The position numbers and the translations under genes were made by a program. Below are positions 1 to 6,879 of a stretch of 38,558 bases of DNA, piece after piece. Numbering within the stretch: the first letter of the stretch is position 1; each line of letters opens with the position of its first letter. Below the pieces are notes generated by a model that had not been told where the DNA came from, did not search any database, and saw nothing but the letters and a program-made list of their open reading frames with translations. The stretch is from a virus. The stretch lies in the IMG/VR virus record IMGVR_UViG_3300032242_002633, positions 1 through 38,558 of that record; one strand, written 5' to 3'.

Positions 1-123
1 CCTCACGCGAATGTTCGCCTGAGTGGGTACGGCCTTGAACAACTTGCCCAGCGTCTTCCAGGGTTTGCCCTGGCTGCCGTCGTTGGCATCGTCACCGTGG
101 CTCGAACTCAGGTAGTACGTCGC
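1..123. repeat. Terminal direct repeat, left copy (circular overlap)
   Basis: Bases 1-123 are identical to 38436-38558. The repeat lies inside a coding frame that continues correctly across the join: 888 nt on the left plus 1425 nt on the right make 771 codons. It is therefore best read as the overlap of a circular assembly and not as a biological terminal repeat. The real unit is about 38,435 bp. Confidence 0.95.
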
Positions 124-888
124 GGCATACCGCCAGGCGTCCCCGTCGATCTTGCGAGATGCGTTGACCAGGCTGTAGTTGGTTGGGTACGTGATGACCG
201 GCGCCGTGCCGTTCCCGTGCTCGTCTTGCACCAGGTCGGCGGGCATCACTAACCGAGGCTGTTCGCCCAACGTGACGTGGCGACTGGTCCGCTTGAGCGT
301 GACCCAGAGACCAACGGATTGCCGCCGGAATGGCTTGTTTTCGATCGGAATGTACGCACCGAGCCAGCCAACGGATTTGCCACCGATCGGCCACTCATAC
401 ACGACCTCGAGCTCGTCGAGAATCGGCTTGGCTTGCGTGCCGTACAGCCTGACCGTCACCGTTCCCGCTGGTGGTGTTCGCCAGTGGAACTGCACCGCAC
501 CGTTGGCGGGGATATCAACGCCTAGCTCGCCGGTCTCGTTGCTGTTGGCGTAGATGGGCGGACAAACCCCGATCTCGTTACCGTTGGCATCGACGAACGC
601 GACCAGAAAGAAGTACGAACCCGCCGGGATGCTCCCTCCGGTGGTCGGCGGGTCGATCCACGGCAGCGGCTCTGTCCAGTCCTCACACTGAACACCAACG
701 ACTCGCAGCGGCTGCCCATCGAGCGTGGCCTTCTGGCCTGCGCTGGCTTGCGGCAGGTAATCGACGAACCCCAGATCCGCGAGCCGGTCGCATGGCTGAT
801 CGCCAGCGGCCAGGCCGGCGACGAACAGCACGCGAACCAGTTCGCCGTCCTGGGTGATCTCGGCGTTCCGCAAGGTAAACTTAGCCAT
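1..888 (-). CDS. Beta-helix tail spike/fibre protein, N-terminal part (continues at 38435)
   Basis: The 5' 296 codons of a gene cut by the window ends; joined to 38435-37011 it encodes 770 aa. The ATG at 888-886 overlaps the stop of the upstream DUF3310 gene by 8 bp. Residues 1-70 form a short head. Residues about 80-165 look like an Ig/FN3-type beta domain. From about residue 255 there is the entry signature of right-handed parallel beta-helix proteins (Tyr-Tyr-Leu-Ser, then Asp-Asp-Ala-Asn-Asp-Gly followed by Pro-Trp-Lys-Thr-Leu). Such proteins are usually tail spikes that bind or cleave host surface polysaccharide. It lies between the lysis genes and the packaging genes. No catalytic residues can be assigned by eye. 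Confidence 0.8.
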   Translation of the reverse strand, partial: MAKFTLRNAEITQDGELVRVLFVAGLAAGDQPCDRLADLGFVDYLPQASAGQKATLDGQPLRVVGVQCEDWTEPLPWIDPPTTGGSIPAGSYFFLVAFVDANGNEIGVCPPIYANSNETGELGVDIPANGAVQFHWRTPPAGTVTVRLYGTQAKPILDELEVVYEWPIGGKSVGWLGAYIPIENKPFRRQSVGLWVTLKRTSRHVTLGEQPRLVMPADLVQDEHGNGTAPVITYPTNYSLVNASRKIDGDAWRYAATYYLSSSHGDDANDGSQGKPWKTLGKLFKAVPTQANIRVR

Positions 889-1192
889 GGGTGCGATGCT
901 TGCTCACGTGGGCTCGTAGCCGTTGGATGTAGTCGGCAGCCTTGTCGAGGTCTTGCTCGGGCGTGCCCTTCTTGTCGTACCTGGTCAGATACTTCATCGC
1001 GTTGAACCGAAGGGCACCCTCGAACTGCTCGGGGGTCATCGCCGCCTCGATGAAGTTGATGGACTGCGATCCGTCTCGCAGCAGGTAGTGTGCGGGGGTG
1101 TTGTTCTCACTAGCATCGGCCGAGATCACCTCCTCTCTCGCCTCATCAGATCCTGATGTGGCGGACACGGTTCGCAAGAAAAGAGCACTCAT
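881..1192 (-). CDS. DUF3310 family protein
   Basis: 103 aa. Residues about 33-95 fit DUF3310, a small domain common in phages and sometimes fused to nucleotide kinases: His-Tyr near the start, then INFIEAAMTPEQFEGALRFN, then MKYLTRYDKKG and an amphipathic C-terminal helix (DLDKAADYIQRL). The exact biochemical role of the family is not established; links to nucleotide metabolism are suggested by fusions. The ATG at 1192 was chosen because it overlaps the upstream stop as ATGA; a longer frame to 1354 exists but lies inside the protease gene. Its 3' end overlaps the tail-spike start by 8 bp. An early-type gene in a late operon is a little out of place. Confidence 0.75.
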   Translation of the reverse strand: MSALFLRTVSATSGSDEAREEVISADASENNTPAHYLLRDGSQSINFIEAAMTPEQFEGALRFNAMKYLTRYDKKGTPEQDLDKAADYIQRLRAHVSKHRTHG

Positions 1193-2010
1193 GAACTCAC
1201 CGGGGGGTTGGAATCGTCTCGTTGGTTCTCGGCCGGCGTGCGGATCACATAAGCCTCGCGCAGGTTCTGGCCTTCCCAGTGCTCGCGGGTGTACCAGGCG
1301 TAACCGTTCTGGCCCCACTTGGTTGTCCACGAGTTCTGCCACTTGATCGCCCACTGACCGTTCTTGAGCCGCTTAGCGCCGAGCCCCGCACAGATCGCGT
1401 GATTGCCCTGCCCCTTGGAGACTGGCACCACACCCTCGGAATCGAGATCCCAACCGCCAAAGCTCGGCACGCGGATCGAGATGTCGACGCCGCCCATGCG
1501 GAGCTGCACGGCCGACATGATCTGATCCCACGAGTCGAGCGCGATCCCCACTTCGGCTTTGAAGTTGGTGGCCACGTCGTAGGCATCTTTGGAGAGCCTG
1601 GTCGGGTTGATCGTGCCATAGGCGACCTGGCTCTCGGGAGCGAGGCCGGTCTTCTGGATCAGCGTGAGCGCCTCACCGATCGACGAACCCCGATCCCAGC
1701 CGCCGCACAAGATGGCATACGGAAACCAACCGCTGAGCGGAACATGGGGTTGCCCATGAAGCCAGCGAGCGAGTTCCATTGCCGTTGCGGTGGCGTGTCC
1801 GTTACAGGCTCCCTTGCCGTTCTGGTCTTTGACCGTGACGGGGAACCCGGGCTGAGTCGTAAGGTCAAACTCTCGCCATTGAGATTCCGGGATCACGGGC
1901 ACAGCAAAGTCACCCGTTGGTAGGACCGAGCCCATCAACGGAGCGACGAGACCCAACGGCCGGAAGTAGCCGTTCGTGTCCTTGTGGAACGGCAGGGGGA
2001 ACCCTGGCAT
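1189..2010 (-). CDS. Papain-family (C1A-like) cysteine protease
   Basis: 273 aa. All four elements of a papain active site are visible in the right order and spacing: oxyanion Gln63, catalytic Cys69 (QNGKGAC, six residues after the Gln as in papain), His204 (GNHAICAGLG) and Asn226 in QNSW, followed by a Gly-rich tail (WGQNGYAWY). There is no clear signal peptide or long propeptide; residues 1-45 are a short N-terminal extension. The ATG at 2010 overlaps the upstream stop as TAATG, which argues for coupled translation. Neighbours are small membrane or exported proteins upstream and the tail spike downstream. It could serve as the envelope-degrading enzyme at lysis, as a tail-borne entry protease, or in virion maturation. 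Protease assignment is strong; the role is inferred. Confidence 0.85.
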   Translation of the reverse strand: MPGFPLPFHKDTNGYFRPLGLVAPLMGSVLPTGDFAVPVIPESQWREFDLTTQPGFPVTVKDQNGKGACNGHATATAMELARWLHGQPHVPLSGWFPYAILCGGWDRGSSIGEALTLIQKTGLAPESQVAYGTINPTRLSKDAYDVATNFKAEVGIALDSWDQIMSAVQLRMGGVDISIRVPSFGGWDLDSEGVVPVSKGQGNHAICAGLGAKRLKNGQWAIKWQNSWTTKWGQNGYAWYTREHWEGQNLREAYVIRTPAENQRDDSNPPVSS

Positions 2011-2510
2011 TATTTGGCCCCCTTGAACTGCGTGATCGTGTCGAGGATCGCCTGGGGGTCGTTCCCCTTCAGCGCCTTGAGCACCTTGCCGGTCGCATCC
2101 TGGAACACACACACCGGAGCGTTCTTGGCGTGCTCCTCGAAGTGCCGACGAGCGATCTCGGCGTCACTGGCCGATTGGAGTCGCCACGAGACCGACTTGC
2201 CGTCGATCCTGGCTCTGAGCGGGGCGTGAGAGGTAACGGCAGCGTCGGCCACGCTGGGCGCGTCGGGCACGATGTACGTGACCCAGAGCGTACCGTCGAT
2301 AGGGCTCGGCGTCGGAACTGGCGGAGCTGGAGGTGGAACCGGGTTCGGCCCTGGCCCTGGTCCTGGTCCCGAGCCGGCCGGGATGCTGATCACCTTGTAG
2401 GGCTCGCCGTCGATCACGACCACAAGATGACGTGGTTCGCCCCCTTCCAGGTCGATCACCTGGATATGAGGAGCGTCAACGGCGAGCGTGAGCAACAAGG
2501 CGATCAACAC
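2010..2510 (-). CDS. Exported/membrane-anchored protein with Pro-rich linker, thioredoxin-fold-like C terminus
   Basis: About 166 aa if it starts at the GTG at 2510; a TTG at 2549 gives 179 aa but overlaps the upstream gene by 29 bp and has no ribosome-binding site. The N terminus is strongly hydrophobic (LIALLLTLAV), then a short beta-rich stretch, a Gly-Pro then Pro-Ala-Pro-Thr linker, and a C-terminal domain of about 90 aa. Its last part (NAPVCVFQDATGKVLKALKG) resembles the end of thioredoxin-like domains but has no CxxC pair. It is translationally coupled to the protease (TAATG at 2010). It may be an envelope-anchored partner of the protease; function is not known. Confidence 0.6.
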   Translation of the reverse strand: MLIALLLTLAVDAPHIQVIDLEGGEPRHLVVVIDGEPYKVISIPAGSGPGPGPGPNPVPPPAPPVPTPSPIDGTLWVTYIVPDAPSVADAAVTSHAPLRARIDGKSVSWRLQSASDAEIARRHFEEHAKNAPVCVFQDATGKVLKALKGNDPQAILDTITQFKGAK

Positions 2511-2520
2511 GGGTACGGTC

Positions 2521-2844
2521 TCACTGAGCGGGAGGAGCGGGAGGGGCAACCGGAACAGTCAAGGCATTGAGTGCATCGATCTGGGCCTGGAGGCTGGCGA
2601 CGTCGGCATCGGCCTGGGCCTGCACGGCCTGGTTGGCGTCGATCTGGGCCTTGAGGGCAGCGATCTGAGCAGACTGGTCTGCAAGCTGGGCAGACTGGCT
2701 CTTTACCAACGAGGTCACGTTGGCGATGGAGGCAGACAAGTCGTTCAACTTCTGGGACACGGTCACGTCGGTATCCTTGGCGGCAAGTACCACCAGCAAA
2801 AGAACAAAAGCGAGAAACGCCAGAGCGGCGTACAGGGTGTTCAC
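2521..2844 (-). CDS. Small membrane-anchored coiled-coil protein (spanin-like candidate)
   Basis: 107 aa. One N-terminal transmembrane helix (LYAALAFLAFVLLLVVLAA, residues about 4-22) is followed by a long Ala/Gln-rich coiled coil (residues about 30-95) and a Pro-Ala-Pro-Pro tail. The start is GTG, overlapping the upstream stop as GTGA; no separate ribosome-binding site is visible. The architecture (N-in anchor plus periplasmic coiled coil) resembles inner-membrane spanin subunits of phages of Gram-negative hosts, and the location in a block of membrane proteins beside a protease agrees. Sequence alone does not prove it; a tail-tip or holin-regulator role is also possible. Confidence 0.6.
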   Translation of the reverse strand: MNTLYAALAFLAFVLLLVVLAAKDTDVTVSQKLNDLSASIANVTSLVKSQSAQLADQSAQIAALKAQIDANQAVQAQADADVASLQAQIDALNALTVPVAPPAPPAQ

Positions 2845-3200
2845 AGGAGGATCGGGATCACGATTTCAGCCGCCTTGAGCAACCATGCGGCGAGCTTCAA
2901 GGCGGTCGCTGGCGAGATTGGGCAGGGCATCGCCATCAGGCCCGGCGGCACTTCGCTTGTGTCTAGCAACGCCATCGCCTCTTCGTCCGTCAGCGGGCCA
3001 GGGCGATCCGCGAAAAAGTGTCCCTTGTCGGACCCTTCCAACGTCACATGGAGAGCCCAACCAACCAAATCGTAAGCCGAGTGAGCGAGCTGCAGACGAC
3101 CCGCTGGGCTGTTGGCTGCCCCGTCCTTGATCACGGACAGAGCGTCCAGCATGGCGGCGGCGGGGAAGTCGGATCGGAACGGTGTGTGTTCAGCGGACAT
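2841..3200 (-). CDS. Hypothetical protein with C-terminal hydrophobic helix
   Basis: 119 aa; ATG at 3200 with AGGTGA upstream. No family recognised. The first 90 residues are mixed alpha-helical and acidic; the last 25 (ALKLAAWLLKAAEIVIPILL) form a hydrophobic, possibly amphipathic helix with two lysines that could insert in a membrane. It sits between the HTH gene and the coiled-coil membrane protein and overlaps the latter as GTGA, so it belongs to the same late transcription unit. A tail-anchored lysis accessory is conceivable. Confidence 0.55.
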   Translation of the reverse strand: MSAEHTPFRSDFPAAAMLDALSVIKDGAANSPAGRLQLAHSAYDLVGWALHVTLEGSDKGHFFADRPGPLTDEEAMALLDTSEVPPGLMAMPCPISPATALKLAAWLLKAAEIVIPILL

Positions 3201-3204
3201 GGTA

Positions 3205-3426
3205 TCACCTGGGTCTGTGCCGGCAGACGCTCTGGATCGCCAGCGCGTCAGGATGATCGGATTGGAGGACAGCCTTCACGTGTCGAAACACCGTCCGGGG
3301 ACAACAACCACGAAGTCGAGCGACGTCGGTAGCCGGAAGGCACCGAATTAGATAGTCTCGCGCGACGTCGATCCGGTCGGCTGCCGGGGGTCTACCGATC
3401 CGGTTTTTCATGCTGTTGTTTTGCAT
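3205..3426 (-). CDS. Small helix-turn-helix DNA-binding protein
   Basis: 73 aa from the ATG at 3426, which has AGAGGGG just upstream; an upstream in-frame start at 3474 lacks support. After a basic N terminus (KNRIGRPP) comes one clear HTH (about residues 30-52: ATDVARLRGCCPRTVFRHVKAVL) with the Arg-Thr-Val-x-Arg-His recognition helix of resolvase- and AraC-like HTHs. It is the first gene of the long late transcription unit, which makes a late-gene activator or autoregulator plausible. A second small terminase-like role cannot be excluded. Confidence 0.65.
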   Translation of the reverse strand: MQNNSMKNRIGRPPAADRIDVARDYLIRCLPATDVARLRGCCPRTVFRHVKAVLQSDHPDALAIQSVCRHRPR

Positions 3427-3528
3427 CGCCCCTCTGTAATATAGGTGCCACACACTGACAAAAGTATTCCGCAAATCGTTATGGATTCAAAGCATATATT
3501 TTTTCCTTGTGTGACAAAAGGGGCAAGC
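3427..3528. promoter_or_regulatory. Divergent control region between late operon and plus-strand gene
   Basis: About 100 bp, AT-rich compared with the genome, between divergent genes starting at 3426 (minus) and 3529 (plus). It holds a TATATT -10-like element for leftward transcription (complement of 3438-3443) and two direct copies of TGACAAAAG (3456-3464 and 3512-3520), 56 bp apart. On the minus strand the nearer copy reads CTTTTGTCA and ends too close to the -10 for a normal -35, so an activator-dependent late promoter is possible. A second TATATT at 3495-3500 could serve the plus-strand gene. Confidence 0.35.
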
Positions 3529-3999
3529 ATGATCGACCTGAGCGAATCGGAATCCGCAGTTCTGGCCGAGATCATTGCCGGCCCCGGGTGGCTGCCGAAC
3601 CAGCCAGGACAGGCATGGACCCAGCGTCGGGTTCTTGAGCTGGTGTTCGGCTCGCAGGTGATCGCCGGCCTGATCACGTTGGGTTGGCTGGTGGACTGGC
3701 CAGAGCTCGAAGCGATCACACTCACGCCTTGGGCGGCGGACCAGCTCGGGGTGAAAATCGAGGAGCGACCCGGCGACGAGATCGAGGTCTGGGTGCCGAC
3801 CACTGACCCTGAGCCTCCGTTCCGGCTGCCGAAGTACCAGGGTCCGCTCCCCTGCCTCGATCAGTTGCCGGACCCGATGCCCGCCAAAGCGGAGCCAACC
3901 AGGGCCGAATACGAGGCCCCAAGGTTGGCGGGTGGTCTTGGTCGGGTATTGGGTGACGTTGCCCGTCGCCGTAAACCGGGCCGGTACCTTGCGGGCTGA
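3529..3999 (+). CDS. Hypothetical protein, possible winged-helix
   Basis: 156 aa from the ATG at 3529, which has AAAAGGGG five bases upstream; an in-frame start at 3445 gives 28 extra residues that look non-coding. The first 80 residues look like a winged-helix fold (ESAVLAEIIAGPGWLPNQ, QRRVLELVFG, LITLGWL). The C terminus is Pro- and Arg-rich (RRRKPGRYLAG). It is one of only two plus-strand genes, and lies between the late promoter region and attP, where lysogeny-expressed genes often sit. A late regulator or lysogenic-conversion protein is possible; no family is recognised. Confidence 0.6.
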   Translation: MIDLSESESAVLAEIIAGPGWLPNQPGQAWTQRRVLELVFGSQVIAGLITLGWLVDWPELEAITLTPWAADQLGVKIEERPGDEIEVWVPTTDPEPPFRLPKYQGPLPCLDQLPDPMPAKAEPTRAEYEAPRLAGGLGRVLGDVARRRKPGRYLAG

Positions 4000-4031
4000 C
4001 CCGTCAAGAACGGTGGTCAAAAACCCACAGG

Positions 4032-4039
4032 TTTCACGT
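4032..4039. promoter_or_regulatory. Possible integrase/excisionase arm site (inverted copy 1)
   Basis: TTTCACGT at 4032-4039 is the reverse complement of ACGTGAAA at 4116-4123, on the left of the tRNA-like core. Inverted arm sites flanking a crossover core are typical of tyrosine-integrase attP regions. The assignment rests on sequence symmetry and position only. Confidence 0.3.
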
Positions 4040-4115
4040 TCACAAATTGGACAGTTACGATAGGCGCACATTTCGACCGCAGGTTTTAACCTTACCTATT
4101 TTCCCGAAACTGTTT

Positions 4116-4123
4116 ACGTGAAA
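4116..4123. promoter_or_regulatory. Possible integrase/excisionase arm site (inverted copy 2)
   Basis: ACGTGAAA, the inverted partner of 4032-4039, ends nine bases before the tRNA-identity segment. It lies next to an AGGTT-TT-AACCT dyad (4081-4092) in the same AT-rich stretch. Confidence 0.3.
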
Positions 4124-4131
4124 TCTTTATT

Positions 4132-4177
<46 letters not shown>

Positions 4178-4197
4178 CTCAAAACCCTGTATTAAAG

Positions 4198-4226
4198 GCC
4201 CCTGAAAACAGGGGCTTTTTTGTTTT
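4198..4226 (+). terminator. Rho-independent terminator after the tRNA-like segment
   Basis: A 7-bp stem GCCCCTG/CAGGGGC with an AAAA loop (4198-4215) is followed by a T-rich tract. It lies 21 bp after the tRNA 3' end, so it may be part of the host-identical segment and terminate the restored tRNA. In the circular phage it would end transcripts of the plus-strand gene at 3529. Confidence 0.8.
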
Positions 4227-4289
4227 TCCGACGGTTAACCAAACTGGCCGATAAACGGCGTTAAAAGTCTGTAAAAGGCGCTACGCTTG

Positions 4290-5477
4290 TTACGATGCAC
4301 TCACACCGGATCCGTCCGGTTTAACTGGTTCGTCCGGCTTGGTTCGTTCGATCGCCTTGCGAATGTCGGAATCTTCGACATGGGCATAGGTGTCCATCGT
4401 CAAACTGATCGTCGAGTGCCGAGCCAGGGTTTGAGCCTCCTTGGGATTGGCGCCTGACTGAATCAAATGGGTGATGAACGAGTGTCGGAGTGCATGGCCG
4501 TCCAGCACTTGCCCGTCCTTGTCGATGTACGGGATCCCGGCGCGCTCGAGGTCTCGTTGGAGTAACGTCGCCAACTTGTCGAACTGCCAGAGCGGCTTGC
4601 CGGGTGGTTTGCCCACCAACCAGTGCGCCAGCTTGTCGGCCAGGTCTCGGCGGATCGGCTGCCGGGCCTCTTTCTTGTTCTTGGTGTAACCAGCCGCGAC
4701 CCGGATCGACGGGAACTGGTCGTTCAGGGAGAAATTCTCGGGGGTCAGGATCCGCAGCTCGCTCGCCCGGAACCCGGTCCCCATGGCCACCCGGTACAGC
4801 ATCGCCCGGTCAAGCCCGGAGAGCGGGATCTTGTTGTGCTTGCTCTTGGTCGGTCCATAGGTGTACTCGTCGGGTCCGGCCTCGGTCGTGGCCAAGAGCT
4901 TGTCGAGCTCGGGTTTGGTGATCGCTCGCCGGACCCGGCGGCGGTCGACCCGTTGGTTGAACGGCTTGATCGCGCCCAGGCCGGCGGGTTGCTCTGAAAG
5001 CCGCGACTCATCGCCCAGCCATTTGATCCAGCCCAAGATTGCCGTCCGGGCATGATTGGCGGTGCGGGCGCTCCGGGTTTCCCGGAGCTTGCCCAGCGCC
5101 AGTTGTAAACGGGTCGCCTGGTGCATCTGGGCCAGACTGGTGATGCCGGCCAGTTGTAACAGGCGTTTAATGGCTCCGATGGTCTGGTTGATGTGTTTCA
5201 GACCATCGTGTTTGCTGACGAGATGGGCGCGGTAGTCATCCAGGTGTTCCTTGAACGGCCGGGTTGCCGCCGTGCGTGCAATCCGGTCGGACGATCGGGT
5301 CACTCCCTCACGGACCAGCAGCTCCTCGGCCTCTCGCTTCTGAGCGATCTGGAGCGTCTGGGCCTTGTTGATCGTGCCCTTGGCTCGTTTGGTGCTGCCG
5401 TCGGCAGCTTTGAACCCGTACCAGTATTCCGGCGAGAGAGAGCCGTCTTTCTTTTTCCGCTTATACACGAACGCCAT
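4290..5477 (-). CDS. int: Tyrosine site-specific recombinase (integrase)
   Basis: 395 aa. Catalyses integration and excision at attP in the tRNA-Lys core beside it. The N-terminal part (1-60) is a basic, AP2-like arm-binding region, about 70-165 a SAM-like core-binding domain, and about 185-375 the catalytic domain. The active site is complete: Arg237 (GTGFRASEL), Lys266, His328 and Arg331 (HALRHSF), His354 (ARHSTI), nucleophile Tyr364 (MDTYAHV). The ATG at 5477 was chosen because GAGGAGG lies eight bases upstream; a start at 5498 lacks one. It overlaps the excisionase-like gene by 17 bp, giving a xis-int order at the end of the early transcription unit. Confidence 0.95.
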   Translation of the reverse strand: MAFVYKRKKKDGSLSPEYWYGFKAADGSTKRAKGTINKAQTLQIAQKREAEELLVREGVTRSSDRIARTAATRPFKEHLDDYRAHLVSKHDGLKHINQTIGAIKRLLQLAGITSLAQMHQATRLQLALGKLRETRSARTANHARTAILGWIKWLGDESRLSEQPAGLGAIKPFNQRVDRRRVRRAITKPELDKLLATTEAGPDEYTYGPTKSKHNKIPLSGLDRAMLYRVAMGTGFRASELRILTPENFSLNDQFPSIRVAAGYTKNKKEARQPIRRDLADKLAHWLVGKPPGKPLWQFDKLATLLQRDLERAGIPYIDKDGQVLDGHALRHSFITHLIQSGANPKEAQTLARHSTISLTMDTYAHVEDSDIRKAIERTKPDEPVKPDGSGVSAS

Positions 5478-5706
5478 TGTGAGTCGCCTCCTCGGCAATC
5501 CAACGGTTCACGGTACTCACTCGCCAGCGTGGATCTTGCCCTGGCGGAAGGTCTGATGGCGGGAACGGGTGGTCTGGTCTACTCCGCAGCATTTTGAATG
5601 CCGTGAGCTTGTAGCCCAGGGCGGTGGCCACCTCGATGGGCGTTAGTAACTGATCCAACCCAAGCGGTAGATCAGCACGACTAGGCGCAGACTTCGTTCG
5701 AGCCAT
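5461..5706 (-). CDS. Excisionase-like MerR/AlpA-type HTH protein
   Basis: 81 aa. Residues 20-72 match the small winged-helix of AlpA/excisionase proteins: LTPIEVATALGY opening, a short helix, then RWRVSTVNRWIAEEA, where a Trp-containing final helix is typical. It would bind attachment-site arms to favour excision or act as a regulator. ATG at 5706 has GAGG upstream. Its 3' end overlaps int by 17 bp and its 5' end overlaps the preceding gene by 26 bp, so the three are co-translated. Confidence 0.75.
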   Translation of the reverse strand: MARTKSAPSRADLPLGLDQLLTPIEVATALGYKLTAFKMLRSRPDHPFPPSDLPPGQDPRWRVSTVNRWIAEEATHNGVRV

Positions 5707-5965
5707 GGACGACCTCGTTTCGTTTGCCAGTGACCTTGAAAAAGAGCCGGTTTTTCTCGGTATGAGACGGGGCGCGGCGTTTCCCCGGTTTGGCTTTGCA
5801 CTCGGCCAGAAAAACTTCGTGCTGACGTTTCTTTTTGAGTAACTTCCACTGTTTGAGATAGACCGCGCAGGCCACGACTGGCGGATCGTCGGGATAGAGG
5901 TGGTTGGTGTTGAGGTCGCGATGCATCTCGGCTCGCGTATCCTTGTAATTGTCTTTCACGCTCAT
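5681..5965 (-). CDS. Hypothetical basic protein
   Basis: 94 aa from the ATG at 5965, which overlaps the upstream stop as ATGA; a longer frame to 6034 lies in the neighbouring gene. Very rich in Lys/Arg (QWKLLKKKRQHEVFLAECK, KPGKRRAPSHTEKNRLFFK), with no recognised domain. Its place between RusA and xis-int genes and its basic character suggest a nucleic-acid-binding accessory, but this is only inference. Confidence 0.5.
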   Translation of the reverse strand: MSVKDNYKDTRAEMHRDLNTNHLYPDDPPVVACAVYLKQWKLLKKKRQHEVFLAECKAKPGKRRAPSHTEKNRLFFKVTGKRNEVVHGSNEVCA

Positions 5966-6204
5966 GTTTGGCCTCGCTCTTTGGTTTGAAGCTGAAACTT
6001 CCGCAGTTTTGCGTAGGCGTTCGCCACGAACCAAAGTTCTTCTTTCAGGTCTTCAACGGAGTGGATCAATTCGCGTGAGAACGGGTATGGCCCTTCGGCG
6101 TGAATTTGGGGCGGCGAGCCATCTACCAAAGTGAGCACGCCACGCATGCGGGTTTCGATCAGGTTGAACAGCCCTTCGGCCTGGTTGATACGAGATTGGG
6201 TCAT
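5962..6204 (-). CDS. Hypothetical small helical protein
   Basis: 80 aa from the ATG at 6204, one base after the rusA stop; an alternative start at 6216 adds four residues and overlaps rusA by 11 bp. Mostly helical and acidic (HSVEDLKEELWFVANAYAKLRKF). No family recognised. Overlaps the next gene as ATGA. Confidence 0.5.
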   Translation of the reverse strand: MTQSRINQAEGLFNLIETRMRGVLTLVDGSPPQIHAEGPYPFSRELIHSVEDLKEELWFVANAYAKLRKFQLQTKERGQT

Positions 6205-6205
6205 G

Positions 6206-6649
6206 TCAGCACCCATCGTTGGTCACTTCATCTACAATCACGAGAATCCCGGGTGTATCGTCATAGACCTTGGATGCCACCACGTCCACGACCTGGGCGT
6301 CGTCCATCCAGACGACGTGAGTTAAGGCGTCGAAAACGGCGCGCTGAAGTTTGTCGAGGTCTGGCTTGCCGATCGGTACGAACGGAGCCGAGGCTTTCAC
6401 GGCGCCATGGTTGCGACCGGTGCCGTAGTGTGACTTGGGCCTGGGGAATCGAAACCGGATGACGATCGAGACCGGACCCTTAAACGGTGGTTTGCTCATC
6501 GCCTGACTGGCAGTGAGCGCCACCAGCTCACGCCAGGGCTTGAGCTTCTCGGAACTCTCCACCATCTGGATGCGGCCGGAATACTGGTTTCGCAGGGGTC
6601 GTTTGCTGCCCTGGCTGATCGGCAGACCCTGCACGGAAAAGGTGGTCAT
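6206..6649 (-). CDS. rusA: RusA-family Holliday junction resolvase
   Basis: 147 aa. Cleaves four-way junctions arising in recombination or replication before packaging. The family hallmark is clear in the second half: KPDLDKLQRAVFDAL, then VVWMDDAQVVDV and a following Lys (SKVYDD). The acidic residues in these two motifs coordinate the metal. Residues 1-60 give the expected N-terminal beta strands (TFSVQGLPISQGSKRP). The ATG at 6649 overlaps the upstream stop as ATGA and has GGAG eight bases before; a GTG at 6658 is less likely. Confidence 0.9.
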   Translation of the reverse strand: MTTFSVQGLPISQGSKRPLRNQYSGRIQMVESSEKLKPWRELVALTASQAMSKPPFKGPVSIVIRFRFPRPKSHYGTGRNHGAVKASAPFVPIGKPDLDKLQRAVFDALTHVVWMDDAQVVDVVASKVYDDTPGILVIVDEVTNDGC

Positions 6650-6879
6650 GGTTTCCACTCCAGACTGTCGAGCTCGGCAAACATATCGGCGAAGGTGGTT
6701 CCGCAGGCGTGAGCGATGCGATAGGCGTTTTCAAGAGCTACGGCGTGACTTCCATTCTCGATGTGATAAATGGTCGTTTGGCTACAGTCGGTAAGTTTTG
6801 CCAGTGCCCGTTGTGAAAGGCCCACCCGTTGGCGAGCCTGGATCACAGCACGGCCAATAAGCACACGAACAGGAATCAT
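6646..6879 (-). CDS. XRE-family HTH regulator
   Basis: 77 aa. A single Cro/CI-type HTH covers residues about 10-65: ARQRVGLSQRALAKLTDCSQ, TTIYHIENGSHAV, LENAYRIAHACGTTFADMF. No other domain. It is directly coupled to csrA upstream (ATGA) and rusA downstream (ATGA). It could be the Cro-like regulator of the early genes, though it is far from the main switch at 14.8 kb and may instead control a sub-operon with csrA. Confidence 0.85.
   Translation of the reverse strand: MIPVRVLIGRAVIQARQRVGLSQRALAKLTDCSQTTIYHIENGSHAVALENAYRIAHACGTTFADMFAELDSLEWKP

Noticed and set aside
1-123. Physical terminal repeat of a linear virion genome
   Set aside because: The repeat falls inside one reading frame that continues without interruption over the join. 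Assembly overlap of a circle is simpler.
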